From NCBI RefSeq assembly GCF_900104595.1, contig NZ_FNVY01000002.1:243515-307514 (forward strand): a DNA stretch of 64,000 nucleotides. Reading direction: 5' to 3'. The position numbers and the translations under genes are program-made. How positions within the stretch are numbered: the first letter of the stretch is position 1; each line of letters begins with the position of its first letter. Of this stretch, positions 8,485 to 17,077 are shown piece after piece. This stretch comes from Enterococcus timonensis. GTDB taxonomy: Bacteria > Bacillota > Bacilli > Lactobacillales > Enterococcaceae. The notes below the pieces were generated by a model. The model ran no database searches and had not been told where the DNA came from. It worked only from the letters and a program-made list of their open reading frames with translations.

Positions 8485-8922
8485 GTGGATTTAAAAAATG
8501 GTCAAGCCATTCAATTGCATCTAGAAACAAAGGTCCAGCAAAAAGAGGAAAATTCTGACTTTGTCTTCGATGGAAAAGGCCAGTTAGTAAAAATTGGCGA
8601 CACATTATATATTCGCTACAGCGAGCTGCAATCAGATGAGCTGACAGAAATTCCAGTGACAATTAAAATCGAACCTGATGGCATCGTCCAAATTATGCGC
8701 GGCAAAGAACTTCACTCGCGCTTGAAATTTTCCTATCAGAAAAAAATCCCCATGACTTATCGAACACCATTTGGTTTATTTACGATTGAAAGTTTTACGA
8801 AATATTTGCATTTTTCCTTAAAAGATCGACCAACTTCAGGAATTTTGACGCTAGATTATGATTTGTTTTTGCAAGATGAGCTGATGGGTAGCTACCAAAT
8901 GAAATTAAATTTTACAGCATAA
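8485..8922 (+). CDS. DUF1934 / YwiB-like beta-barrel protein
   Basis: 145 residues. I start it at GTG 8485 because AAGGAGG (8471-8477) is seven bases before; ATG 8479 would leave only one base. The run of alternating hydrophobic beta strands ending in LTLDYDLFLQDELMGSYQMKLNF is characteristic of the DUF1934 calycin-like barrel (Bacillus YwiB). No function is established. In many Firmicutes it precedes argS or rpoE; here rpoE follows. Confidence 0.8.
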   Translation: MDLKNGQAIQLHLETKVQQKEENSDFVFDGKGQLVKIGDTLYIRYSELQSDELTEIPVTIKIEPDGIVQIMRGKELHSRLKFSYQKKIPMTYRTPFGLFTIESFTKYLHFSLKDRPTSGILTLDYDLFLQDELMGSYQMKLNFTA

Positions 8923-8983
8923 TTTTCTGCCTTTTTAACAGCCAATATTTTAACTATTTATAGTAGAAAATGTTGGTCTGACG

Positions 8984-9012
8984 TTTACTTTCATTGGTAA
9001 ATATTGTATGAT
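8984..9012 (+). promoter_or_regulatory. Promoter of rpoE
   Basis: TTTACT (8984-8989), 17 bases, TATGAT (9007-9012). Its position shows that the upstream in-frame TTG at 9004 cannot be the start of rpoE, since it would lie inside the promoter. Confidence 0.65.
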
Positions 9013-9042
9013 AAATTGCAGACTGGGAAAGGACGTGCACAC

Positions 9043-9672
9043 TTGGAAATTAAAGGATTAGAAAACGACATTCGGGAAGAACTTTCCATGATCGAAGTGG
9101 CTCATGCCATTTTAGAACAAAAAAACGAAGTGATGGAGTTCACCGATTTAGTGAACCAAATTCAAAATTATTTAAATAAAGCCAATCAAGATGTTCGTGA
9201 AGAATTAGCACAATTTTATACTGATTTAAATATTGATGGGAGTTTTATTTCTTTAGGGGACAATCGTTGGGGCTTGCGTAGCTGGTATCCGATCGATTCT
9301 GTCGATGAAGAAGTGACTCACGCCGATGAAGATGAAGAAGATCTGCCAAAGAAAAAGAAAAAGAAAAAAGTGAACGCCTTTTTGGCCGGTGCTGAAGATG
9401 ATGACGCCATTGATTACAATGATGACGATCCAGAAGATGCCGATTTAGATGATGACGATGATGATTTATATGATGACGACGATGACGATGATGAAGAAGA
9501 AATCGCCGTTTATAATAAAGATCTCAAAGAAATCGGCGCAGACGAAGTGACCGATGACGAAGAAGAAGTCGAAGGTAGCATCGAAGACGAGCTAACAATT
9601 GTTGTCGATGATGATGATGACGACGATGAAGAAGAAGTCGAAGAATTTTTCACCGAACCCGAAGATAAATAG
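9043..9672 (+). CDS. rpoE: DNA-directed RNA polymerase delta subunit
   Basis: 209 residues from TTG 9043, which has GGAAAGGA ten bases upstream. The N-terminal ~90 residues form the HARE-HTH fold seen in delta ([33 protein letters not shown]). From about residue 95 the chain is almost entirely Asp/Glu with one lysine patch (PKKKKKKK), the disordered acidic tail that displaces nucleic acid and helps recycle RNA polymerase. The tail has several long Asp runs encoded by GAT/GAC repeats, a likely place for length variation. Own promoter upstream and terminator downstream. Confidence 0.95.
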   Translation: MEIKGLENDIREELSMIEVAHAILEQKNEVMEFTDLVNQIQNYLNKANQDVREELAQFYTDLNIDGSFISLGDNRWGLRSWYPIDSVDEEVTHADEDEEDLPKKKKKKKVNAFLAGAEDDDAIDYNDDDPEDADLDDDDDDLYDDDDDDDEEEIAVYNKDLKEIGADEVTDDEEEVEGSIEDELTIVVDDDDDDDEEEVEEFFTEPEDK

Positions 9673-9727
9673 GCATGGCGATTTTTATCCCGTCTAATAG
9701 GTGAACAAAAAATCGCGGTGAATACCG

Positions 9728-9772
9728 GAATAGACATGGAGACGACATTATTGTCTCGGTGTCTATTTTTTA
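9728..9772 (+). terminator. Terminator of rpoE
   Basis: Imperfect 15-bp stem built from AATAGACATGGAGAC and GTCTCGGTGTCTATT around a nine-base loop, followed by six T. Confidence 0.8.
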
Positions 9773-9778
9773 TGAAAA

Positions 9779-9809
9779 TTGTAATGAAAATCTGTGACTT
9801 TCATTACAA
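9779..9809. promoter_or_regulatory. Inverted repeat upstream of fba
   Basis: A perfect 11-bp inverted repeat, TTGTAATGAAA (9779-9789) and TTTCATTACAA (9799-9809), spaced nine bases. No T run follows, so it is not a terminator; it could be an operator or part of an upstream regulatory site for fba. Confidence 0.45.
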
Positions 9810-9847
9810 AAATAACTTTGATAGTAGCCAAGTTTTGAAAACAATGT

Positions 9848-9879
9848 TAAAATTAAGCCGTTAGTTGAGTGAACTCAAC
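9848..9879 (+). promoter_or_regulatory. Extended -10 promoter and 5'-end palindrome of fba
   Basis: TGT-TAAAAT (9845-9853) reads as an extended -10 element; no good -35 is seen. From 9864 to 9879 stands GTTGAGTGAACTCAAC, a 7-2-7 palindrome at or just after the expected transcript start, either an operator or a stabilising 5' stem of the mRNA. Confidence 0.45.
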
Positions 9880-9916
9880 AAAAAAATAGTTTCATCATTT
9901 TAGGAGGAGAAACGAT

Positions 9917-10786
9917 ATGCCTTTAGTAAGAGGAACTGAATTTGTGAAAGCTGCTAGAAAAAGTGGCTATGCTGTCGGTGGATTTAACACCAACAACTTA
10001 GAATGGACGCGCGCTATTTTAGCTGGAGCACAAGAAGCAAATGCTCCAATTTTAATCCAAACATCCATGGGTGCTGCAAAATACATGGGCGGCTACAAAG
10101 TTTGTTACGATTTAGTAAGAGACACAGTAGAATCCATGAACATTACAGTACCAGTTGCATTGCACTTAGATCATGGTGCTTATGAAGATGCTTTAGAATG
10201 TATCGAAATTGGTTACAACTCCGTTATGTTTGACGGCTCTCATTTACCATTTGCTGAAAACTTGGAAAAAGCTAAAGACGTTGTAGCTAAAGCTCACGCA
10301 AAAGGCGTTTCAGTTGAATGTGAAGTTGGAACAATCGGCGGCGAAGAAGACGGTATTATCGGTAGCGGCGAATTAGCTGACGTTAACGAATGTATCCAAA
10401 TGGCTGCGACTGGTTTAGATTACTTAGCATGTGGGATTGGTAATATCCACGGCGTTTACCCAGAAAACTGGGTTGGTTTAGACTTCGGTCATTTAAAAGA
10501 AATCACTGATGCTTTAGGCCCAGATGTGCCTTTAGTATTACACGGTGGTTCTGGGATTCCTAAAGAACAAGTTCAAAAAGCTATTTCAATGGGGATTTCT
10601 AAAGTCAACGTAAATACTGAATGTCAACAAGTATTTGCTGCTGCTACTCGCAAATATATTGAAGAAGGTAAAGACCATGATGATAAAGGTTTTGACCCTC
10701 GTAAATTATTAGCACCAGGAACAAAAGCAATCGAACAACTTGTTGTAGATCGTATCGAATGGTTCGGTTCAACAAATAAAGCTTAA
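9917..10786 (+). CDS. fba: Class II fructose-1,6-bisphosphate aldolase
   Basis: 289 residues. Zinc ligands and phosphate-binding blocks are visible: LHLDHGAYEDALECIEIGYNSVMFDGSH (Asp/His pair), VECEVGTIGGEEDG, GIGNIHGVY and VLHGGSGIPKEQV. It splits fructose-1,6-bisphosphate to DHAP and glyceraldehyde-3-phosphate in glycolysis. Codon use is the strongly biased kind of highly expressed genes. AGGAGGAG stands before the ATG. Tagatose-bisphosphate aldolases are close relatives, but gene position after rpoE and high bias favour Fba. Confidence 0.95.
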   Translation: MPLVRGTEFVKAARKSGYAVGGFNTNNLEWTRAILAGAQEANAPILIQTSMGAAKYMGGYKVCYDLVRDTVESMNITVPVALHLDHGAYEDALECIEIGYNSVMFDGSHLPFAENLEKAKDVVAKAHAKGVSVECEVGTIGGEEDGIIGSGELADVNECIQMAATGLDYLACGIGNIHGVYPENWVGLDFGHLKEITDALGPDVPLVLHGGSGIPKEQVQKAISMGISKVNVNTECQQVFAAATRKYIEEGKDHDDKGFDPRKLLAPGTKAIEQLVVDRIEWFGSTNKA

Positions 10787-10794
10787 TTTTAAAT

Positions 10795-10834
10795 AAAAAA
10801 ACCTCACTGGAAAATTTTCCAGTGAGGTTTTTTT
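10795..10834. terminator. Bidirectional terminator, fba and DUF2264 gene
   Basis: A fully symmetrical palindrome around AAAATTTT with ACCTCACTGG arms and T/A runs on both sides. Confidence 0.9.
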
Positions 10835-12680
10835 AGAGTTCTGATAAATGAATGGAAATTATTTCTTCAGAAGTGGTGAAGGTTAGCAAATTACCATTCA
10901 AAGTGTAACTTGGCAATTTTTCTAACGGATAGCTTTGATGACCCGCGCCGAGAAAAGCTGCTGCTAGGAAATTTTTTCCAGGCCGGATGGTTCCTTTTAA
11001 AATTGGCAAAACTGTTTTTGCATAAAGGACATTCGTATTAGGTTCAGGCATTTGTAATTCAGTCTGCCAATTATCGGTGAGCGCTAAGGCAGCAGTAGTC
11101 CCAACTGAACTTTGGTAAAGAGTCATTTCTTTAGAATCTTTTAAAAGTTGCCCATCATCGGGGGCTGAAAAACTTCCCCCTTGGATAAAAAGCGTCTGCT
11201 GATTATTAATGATATGGAGCCGTAGATGCCAAGGATAACTAGGAATGACAAAAGTTTCAATCGTCGTGCCAGGAAATGGCGTCCATTTGCCATATAAATA
11301 ATTTTCGTGGACGCAATAATCATCGTAGCCAAAAACAGTTTGTAAATGATTTTCAGTTGACGAAACAGCGAGGGTCGAGTCAAAGGCACCTTGTTTCGGT
11401 AAAACAGATCCTTTGGCGACGCTAAAACCAAAAGTAGTGGAGTAGGCATATTTTTCATATTTGGCCTCACCGTGAGCATGTTCGTGTGAATGTTGCCCCA
11501 TAGTAAAAACAGTTAAATCTTGACCGCTGGCATCGTGGCGCAAAATTTGGTGAGTATACGGATTGCTTTCTTTTTCATTCCATTGTGGGGATTTTTCTGA
11601 GACCTGCCAAAACGAATCGTTATTATCTAATAGAAGGACGATAAAATTTTTAAAAGACCAGTAAGGAGATCCCGGTGCGTTGTATCCTTCGCCCATAATC
11701 AAATTCGGATAGCCATAACCAATCGACAAAAATCCTTCTGCAGTAAAAATGGGCCGAGCAAACCACTGACGCATATTTTGGAGCAATAAATATTTACTTT
11801 CAGCTGTAGAAAAATTTTCATAGTCTAGCTGAGCCACTGAAGCGATGGCAAAAAAACTACTTTGGGCGAAACGATAGGTTAAGCTTCGACCAAAAGGCAG
11901 GGCTGTTCCGTCTTTGACAAACCAATCTTTAAAAGTTTGCGCAAATTGACTACCACGCGCTAAGAAATTTTTAACAGCCGGAATATTTTTATCTTTAGTA
12001 AGAATCGAAAAAAGCAAACCATAATATTGCATGCCAAAAGGAATATAATAATCGATTTGGTTTTCGTAGCCATCAAAATACCAGCCGTCATCTAAATAGT
12101 ACGTTTCAATTTCAGCGAGATCTTTTGTTAGCTGCTGCTCATTGGGGCGCTTGATATAGTCAAAGAAAGTATTTACTAAAATTCTAAAAAAGAGCCAATT
12201 TGTATTAGGAATCGTGTGGAGGTTAATCTGGTTAAGCCAGTTGTATATATTTTGTTGTTGTTGCGTCGTTAATCGATCATAGAAACTTTTTTTAGTAACA
12301 ATCAAATAAGTGGCTAACGAGCCCATCTCCACAAAAAGTTGATCATAGTCGTTTAATTGCCCCCAGTAAAATTCACTTGCCGGATTAGTACCAGCAATAA
12401 TGCCGTCTTCAGCTTGAATTTTTAGTTGGGGATATTTTTGGCAAGCTTCTTCATGGGAAAATAATGGTCCTAAGCCCCAAAGTGTTCTTAAAAATCCCTC
12501 AACATCACGTCTTTTTTCATCGTAAACAGCTGCACTATCGCTCAGGTGGACGGCACCTAATTTATTTTCGGCGGTCATTTGTTGGTAAACGGGAGTGACT
12601 AAATCAATTAAACATTTTTCAAAATCAGAGCGGGTCTTTAAGGGATTATTTTTTACTGCGGCATTAAAATCGCGACTCAT
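10833..12680 (-). CDS. DUF2264 family protein, possible GH154-type beta-glucuronidase
   Basis: 615 residues, no signal peptide. N-terminal half resembles the DUF2264 (alpha/alpha)n-barrel: FLRTLWGLGPLF, DGWYFDGYENQIDYYIPFGMQYYGLLFS, FVKDGTALPFGRSLTYRFAQSSFFA, and GAPGSPYWSFKNFIVLL; the C-terminal half (from about 380) is a beta-sandwich. As I recall, Bacteroides members of this domain family with pectin-degrading function were placed in GH154 as beta-glucuronidases; that link is from memory and should be tested. Context supports a uronide-acting enzyme: it is divergent from the discoidin-like gene and near lyase and GH88 genes. AGGAGG precedes the ATG. Confidence 0.75.
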   Translation of the reverse strand: MSRDFNAAVKNNPLKTRSDFEKCLIDLVTPVYQQMTAENKLGAVHLSDSAAVYDEKRRDVEGFLRTLWGLGPLFSHEEACQKYPQLKIQAEDGIIAGTNPASEFYWGQLNDYDQLFVEMGSLATYLIVTKKSFYDRLTTQQQQNIYNWLNQINLHTIPNTNWLFFRILVNTFFDYIKRPNEQQLTKDLAEIETYYLDDGWYFDGYENQIDYYIPFGMQYYGLLFSILTKDKNIPAVKNFLARGSQFAQTFKDWFVKDGTALPFGRSLTYRFAQSSFFAIASVAQLDYENFSTAESKYLLLQNMRQWFARPIFTAEGFLSIGYGYPNLIMGEGYNAPGSPYWSFKNFIVLLLDNNDSFWQVSEKSPQWNEKESNPYTHQILRHDASGQDLTVFTMGQHSHEHAHGEAKYEKYAYSTTFGFSVAKGSVLPKQGAFDSTLAVSSTENHLQTVFGYDDYCVHENYLYGKWTPFPGTTIETFVIPSYPWHLRLHIINNQQTLFIQGGSFSAPDDGQLLKDSKEMTLYQSSVGTTAALALTDNWQTELQMPEPNTNVLYAKTVLPILKGTIRPGKNFLAAAFLGAGHQSYPLEKLPSYTLNGNLLTFTTSEEIISIHLSEL

Positions 12681-12772
12681 TTGAAATCCTCCTTTGTAGT
12701 TGCTTTTAGTGTATAACTTTTAGTAAAAAAATAAAAGGTTTAAAAAGAAAAAAGATTTTTTTCCTAAAATAT

Positions 12773-12801
12773 TTGGTTTTCTTTTTTGTTCGGCCTATAA
12801 T
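12773..12801 (+). promoter_or_regulatory. Promoter of the discoidin-like gene
   Basis: TTGGTT (12773-12778), 17-base spacer, TATAAT (12796-12801); the start codon is 24 bases after the -10, giving a very short leader. Confidence 0.65.
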
Positions 12802-12824
12802 GGACAAAAGAGAGGAGCTTATAG

Positions 12825-13664
12825 ATGACAAAAATTAAAATTTCAATTTTAAATCAAGACAGTCAAGTGAAACAAGGAAAAAATGATTATGAGGAATTTT
12901 CACGTGAGATGAGTAGTGAAATGGACAACCAATGCTATTTATCAACGCAAGATTTAAGCTTGGAAGATGGCGATCAAATCATTGTTGAATTAGATGAAAA
13001 AAATCAATTTCTAGTAGTGAAATTAGATGAAACACTGGATTCGACTATGATTTTTGTGCCTGAAAAAAGATTTACCTATCACGTTCAATTATCGGAAAAT
13101 GCACGTAATGCGCAAAGTGATTTGAAATTTACAGGGAAACGCCATTATTTTTCCGCGCGGCTAGCTTATGATTTTGAAATCTCTAACTACCAAAATCTTA
13201 GTCAAAATACTCATGACCAAAAAGATTTTGCCGGGGCATATCCGCATGCTCATGCCAATGTGGAAACTAGAAATGATGCAACATTTTTTGCAGCCAATGC
13301 TATTGATGGTATTCAAGCGACCCATTCTCATGGCGAGTATCCCTATCAATCGTGGGGCATTAACCAACAAGCAGATGCTGCTTTAACAATTGATTTTGGT
13401 CGGAGAGTTTTGGTAAATCGAGTGGGTCTTACTTTACGAGCAGATTTTCCCCACGATAGTTTTTGGGAAGAAGTGACCATCGTTTTTTCTGATGGTTCTG
13501 CTGAAAAATTTCAAACGAAAAAAAGCGACCAAATGCAATTCTTTGATTTTTCCAATCATCAAGTTACATCAATTACGCTCCAAAACTTAAAAAAAGCACA
13601 GGATGAATCGCCATTTCCAGCTTTAACTGAGCTTGCTCTTTTTGGAAGTAATATTTTAAAATAA
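12825..13664 (+). CDS. Cytosolic protein with C-terminal discoidin (F5/8 C)-like domain
   Basis: 279 residues without a signal peptide or membrane segment. The N-terminal ~125 residues are beta-rich and not recognised. Residues about 145-279 resemble a galactose-binding-like (F5/8 type C, discoidin) domain: AANAIDGI, SWGINQQADAALTIDFGRR, VNRVGLTLRADFPHDSFW, and VTIVFSDGS are the usual strand blocks. Such domains normally bind carbohydrate outside the cell, so an intracellular copy in a uronide locus is unusual. It may bind substrate for, or be a subunit of, the cytosolic lyase or DUF2264 enzyme (inference). Alone between a promoter and a terminator. Confidence 0.65.
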   Translation: MTKIKISILNQDSQVKQGKNDYEEFSREMSSEMDNQCYLSTQDLSLEDGDQIIVELDEKNQFLVVKLDETLDSTMIFVPEKRFTYHVQLSENARNAQSDLKFTGKRHYFSARLAYDFEISNYQNLSQNTHDQKDFAGAYPHAHANVETRNDATFFAANAIDGIQATHSHGEYPYQSWGINQQADAALTIDFGRRVLVNRVGLTLRADFPHDSFWEEVTIVFSDGSAEKFQTKKSDQMQFFDFSNHQVTSITLQNLKKAQDESPFPALTELALFGSNILK

Positions 13665-13667
13665 AAA

Positions 13668-13706
13668 AAGGGCTGTGGGAAAATTTCTTTTCCTACAGCC
13701 AATCTT
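13668..13706. terminator. Bidirectional terminator
   Basis: GGCTGTGGGAAA pairs with TTTTCCTACAGCC; A/T runs on both sides serve the plus discoidin-like gene and the minus regulator gene. Confidence 0.85.
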
Positions 13707-13707
13707 T

Positions 13708-14769
<1,062 letters not shown>

Positions 14770-14861
14770 TCAGTGAACTACTTTAATAATAGCAGAATTT
14801 CTTGCTTTTGGAACTTTTTTTACGGAAAAAATTTTTTTTACTTAAATTGGAGGTAAAATTT

Positions 14862-16541
14862 ATGCTGAATTCATTGATACAAGAGGTTTTACAAGAAGGA
14901 AAAAAATATCGAGAAGAAAAAATTGAATTGACTTTACCATTTTCTGGCTTAACTAATTATTTACAGACAGGAAATCGGCTAGTATTTGAAAATATTTATT
15001 TTGCTAAGCGTCGGCAATTAGCTGTGCTAGCACTTGATTACTATTTAGAACCACAAAAAGCTAAATTAGACTATTTACAAGAAGTCATTTGGCAAGTATT
15101 GAACGAATACACTTGGGCTTTGCCAGCTCATTTGCCGATTTCTGAGGGTCACTTTAGTTTGGAATCCCGTCATTGTATTGATTTATTTGCAGCTGAAACT
15201 GGAGAAACTCTGGCTGAAATCAATCATTTGATTGGTAAAGATTTAAATTTATTTTTGCAACAACGAATAACTGAAGAAATTGAAGAACGCATTTTTACTC
15301 CTTTTGAAGAAAAAAATTGGAGCTGGGAAGAAAAGGAAAATAATTGGAGTGCCGTAATTGGCGGAAGCGTCGGCTTAACGGCCCTTTATCAAATCGAAAA
15401 AAATTCTACTCGCCAACAAAAAATAATCCAACGGCTAGATATTGCTATGCAAAGTTATTTGCGGGGCTTTTTAAGTGACGGCGCATGTCTAGAGGGTGTT
15501 GGTTACTGGGTCTATGGCTTTGGTTATTTTTGTTATTACGCAGAAAAACTCGCTGAAGTTACCGGCAATCGTTATTATTTAGAACTTCCTTTAGTAAAAA
15601 AAATTGCTGAATTTCCTTTTCATGCAGCTTTATCTGATGCAGAATTTCTTCCATTTTCTGATGCAGATAATGTGGCTCTTCCTAGCGGGTTACTTAGCTT
15701 TTGCAAAAAAGAATTCGGTGTGCAAACGCCAGCTGTCGACGATTATTCACCTATAGACTTTGATGAATGCTATCGCTTTGCTCATTTATCAAGGAATATT
15801 TTATGGACCAATCCAAAAGATTTTGGTGGAGAAATTGGACCAGATAGCTATTTATATGACCAGGCACAGTGGCAAATTTTTAAAAATCCAGCCGAACAAT
15901 TAATTTTTGCTGCCAAAGGTGGGCGTAATGATGAAAGTCATAATCATAATGATTTAGGGCATTTTATTTTTGGCTCAGCGACCACTTTATTTTTAACTGA
16001 TCTTGGGGCGGGGGAATATACGAAGGATTATTTTCAAAATGAGTTTCGCTATAACTATCTAGTTAATGCCGCTATTGGACACAGTGTGCCAGTAATTAAT
16101 GGAGTGGGTCAACAGTTTGGCAATTACTACACAAAAATTGTTAGCCACGAAGAACAGAAAGAAACTTTAACTTTTGTTTTAGATTTAACTACAGCTTATC
16201 CGTCTACTGCAAAATTAACTAAATTTCACCGGAAATTTATGCTCAATAAACTTGAAAAAAAACTAACAATTATTGATGATTTTTCTTTTGCCCAAGAAAA
16301 AAATCAAATTACCGAAAATTTTGTCACTCAAATCCAACCAATTCAGAAAAAAAATCTTGTAGAATTAAATAACAAAAGTTCTCTTTGCCAAATAAAATTT
16401 GAAGAGGCGGATTTACAAATTATTTCCGAGAAATATTCGAATCATCAAGGAATATCGAGTCAGGTTTTTCGAATTGAAGAAAAATTATCGACCGAATTAA
16501 ATAGCTTAAGTGCTTCCATAGAAATGATTTTAGTAAAATAA
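14862..16541 (+). CDS. Heparinase II/III-like polysaccharide lyase, cytosolic
   Basis: 559 residues from ATG 14862 (GGAGG eight bases before; the frame extends to 14802 but without a binding site). The N-terminal two-thirds is an alpha/alpha toroid and the C-terminal third a beta-sandwich, as in heparinase II/III (Pfam Hepar_II_III) proteins. The signature block around residue 367 reads GGRNDESHNHNDLGHFIFG, carrying the HNHND catalytic/metal His pair, and FRYNYLVNAAIGHSVPVING follows. No signal peptide, so it acts on imported uronic-acid-containing oligosaccharides, producing the 4,5-unsaturated ends that the GH88 and GH105 enzymes remove. Exact glycan (heparan, hyaluronan, chondroitin, alginate-like) cannot be decided. 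Confidence 0.85.
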   Translation: MLNSLIQEVLQEGKKYREEKIELTLPFSGLTNYLQTGNRLVFENIYFAKRRQLAVLALDYYLEPQKAKLDYLQEVIWQVLNEYTWALPAHLPISEGHFSLESRHCIDLFAAETGETLAEINHLIGKDLNLFLQQRITEEIEERIFTPFEEKNWSWEEKENNWSAVIGGSVGLTALYQIEKNSTRQQKIIQRLDIAMQSYLRGFLSDGACLEGVGYWVYGFGYFCYYAEKLAEVTGNRYYLELPLVKKIAEFPFHAALSDAEFLPFSDADNVALPSGLLSFCKKEFGVQTPAVDDYSPIDFDECYRFAHLSRNILWTNPKDFGGEIGPDSYLYDQAQWQIFKNPAEQLIFAAKGGRNDESHNHNDLGHFIFGSATTLFLTDLGAGEYTKDYFQNEFRYNYLVNAAIGHSVPVINGVGQQFGNYYTKIVSHEEQKETLTFVLDLTTAYPSTAKLTKFHRKFMLNKLEKKLTIIDDFSFAQEKNQITENFVTQIQPIQKKNLVELNNKSSLCQIKFEEADLQIISEKYSNHQGISSQVFRIEEKLSTELNSLSASIEMILVK

Positions 16542-16576
16542 ACTGGTGATTTTGCCAAAATTTTAGCAAAAAAAGC

Positions 16577-16605
16577 TTGCATTTTTTTTAATTCACGATT
16601 ACAAT
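16577..16605 (+). promoter_or_regulatory. Promoter of the GH88/ABC/GH2 operon
   Basis: TTGCAT (16577-16582), 17-base spacer, TACAAT (16600-16605). The expected transcript start is at about 16612, inside the cre-like palindrome. Confidence 0.7.
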
Positions 16606-16611
16606 TCATAT

Positions 16612-16626
16612 GTAGAAAGCGTTTCA
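16612..16626 (+). promoter_or_regulatory. cre-like / LacI-family operator
   Basis: GTAGAAAGCGTTTCAAA carries the GAAA-CG-TTTC core of CcpA (cre) sites and of LacI-family operators in general. It overlaps the predicted transcription start, a repressing position. Binding by CcpA, by the LacI protein at 13708-14754, or by both is possible. Confidence 0.6.
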
Positions 16627-16657
16627 AATGTTTTTAACTGTGCTAGAGGTAATGAAA

Positions 16658-17059
16658 ATGAAAAAAGTAAAAATTGTGGCGATGACGCTCATTATTTTCA
16701 GTTTGGGTCTCATTGGACTGACGAGTTGTAAGAATACTTCGGAAAAAAATCAAAATTTTACTGAAGAAACAATTTTACAACTGAAACAAAAAGCGAAGAC
16801 TTATACGGCAGCAAAGTTTCAAGACGGAACGATTCCGCTGAATGATTTTGTTCAATTATCTGGTGTCATTACTAAAACAGATGGTGATGCAGATAATATT
16901 CAAAAAGGCGATCGTTTTGTTATAGAAGACGATCAAACCAAAGTCCAAGTTTTTAATCAGCAAAATACAATTTTAAAACTTGGTGATCAGGTGACCGTTT
17001 ACAGTGAGTATTACGGCTTCATTACTGCTAGTCTCATTGAAAAAACAAACGCAAAATAA
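16658..17059 (+). CDS. Small lipoprotein with OB-fold (tRNA_anti-like) domain
   Basis: 133 residues from ATG 16658, chosen because AGAGG is eight bases upstream; ATG 16652 and 16628 are in frame. The N-terminus is a lipoprotein signal (hydrophobic core, lipobox LTSC with Cys24). Residues about 55-130 look like an OB fold: VQLSGVITKTDG, KGDRFVIEDDQTKVQVFN, LKLGDQVTVYSEYYGFI. Similar extracytoplasmic OB-fold proteins are grouped as tRNA_anti-like without known role. It is the first gene of the operon with the GH88 enzyme and ABC importer, so surface binding of a polyanionic glycan is a reasonable but untested idea. Confidence 0.75.
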   Translation: MKKVKIVAMTLIIFSLGLIGLTSCKNTSEKNQNFTEETILQLKQKAKTYTAAKFQDGTIPLNDFVQLSGVITKTDGDADNIQKGDRFVIEDDQTKVQVFNQQNTILKLGDQVTVYSEYYGFITASLIEKTNAK

Positions 17060-17077
17060 GTCAGAGAAGGGGAGCGC

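Noticed and set aside
8358-8558. Small plus-strand frame overlapping the DUF1934 start
   Set aside because: No ribosome site, and it overlaps the better supported gene in another frame.
9004-9042. Longer N-terminus of RpoE starting at TTG 9004
   Set aside because: The -10 box TATGAT lies at 9007-9012, so the codon is not transcribed; TTG 9043 has the ribosome site and gives the family N-terminus.
9510-9737. Ser-rich minus-strand frame
   Set aside because: It is the antisense of the Asp/Glu codon repeats in rpoE; the poly-Ser is an artefact of reading GAT/GAC repeats backwards.
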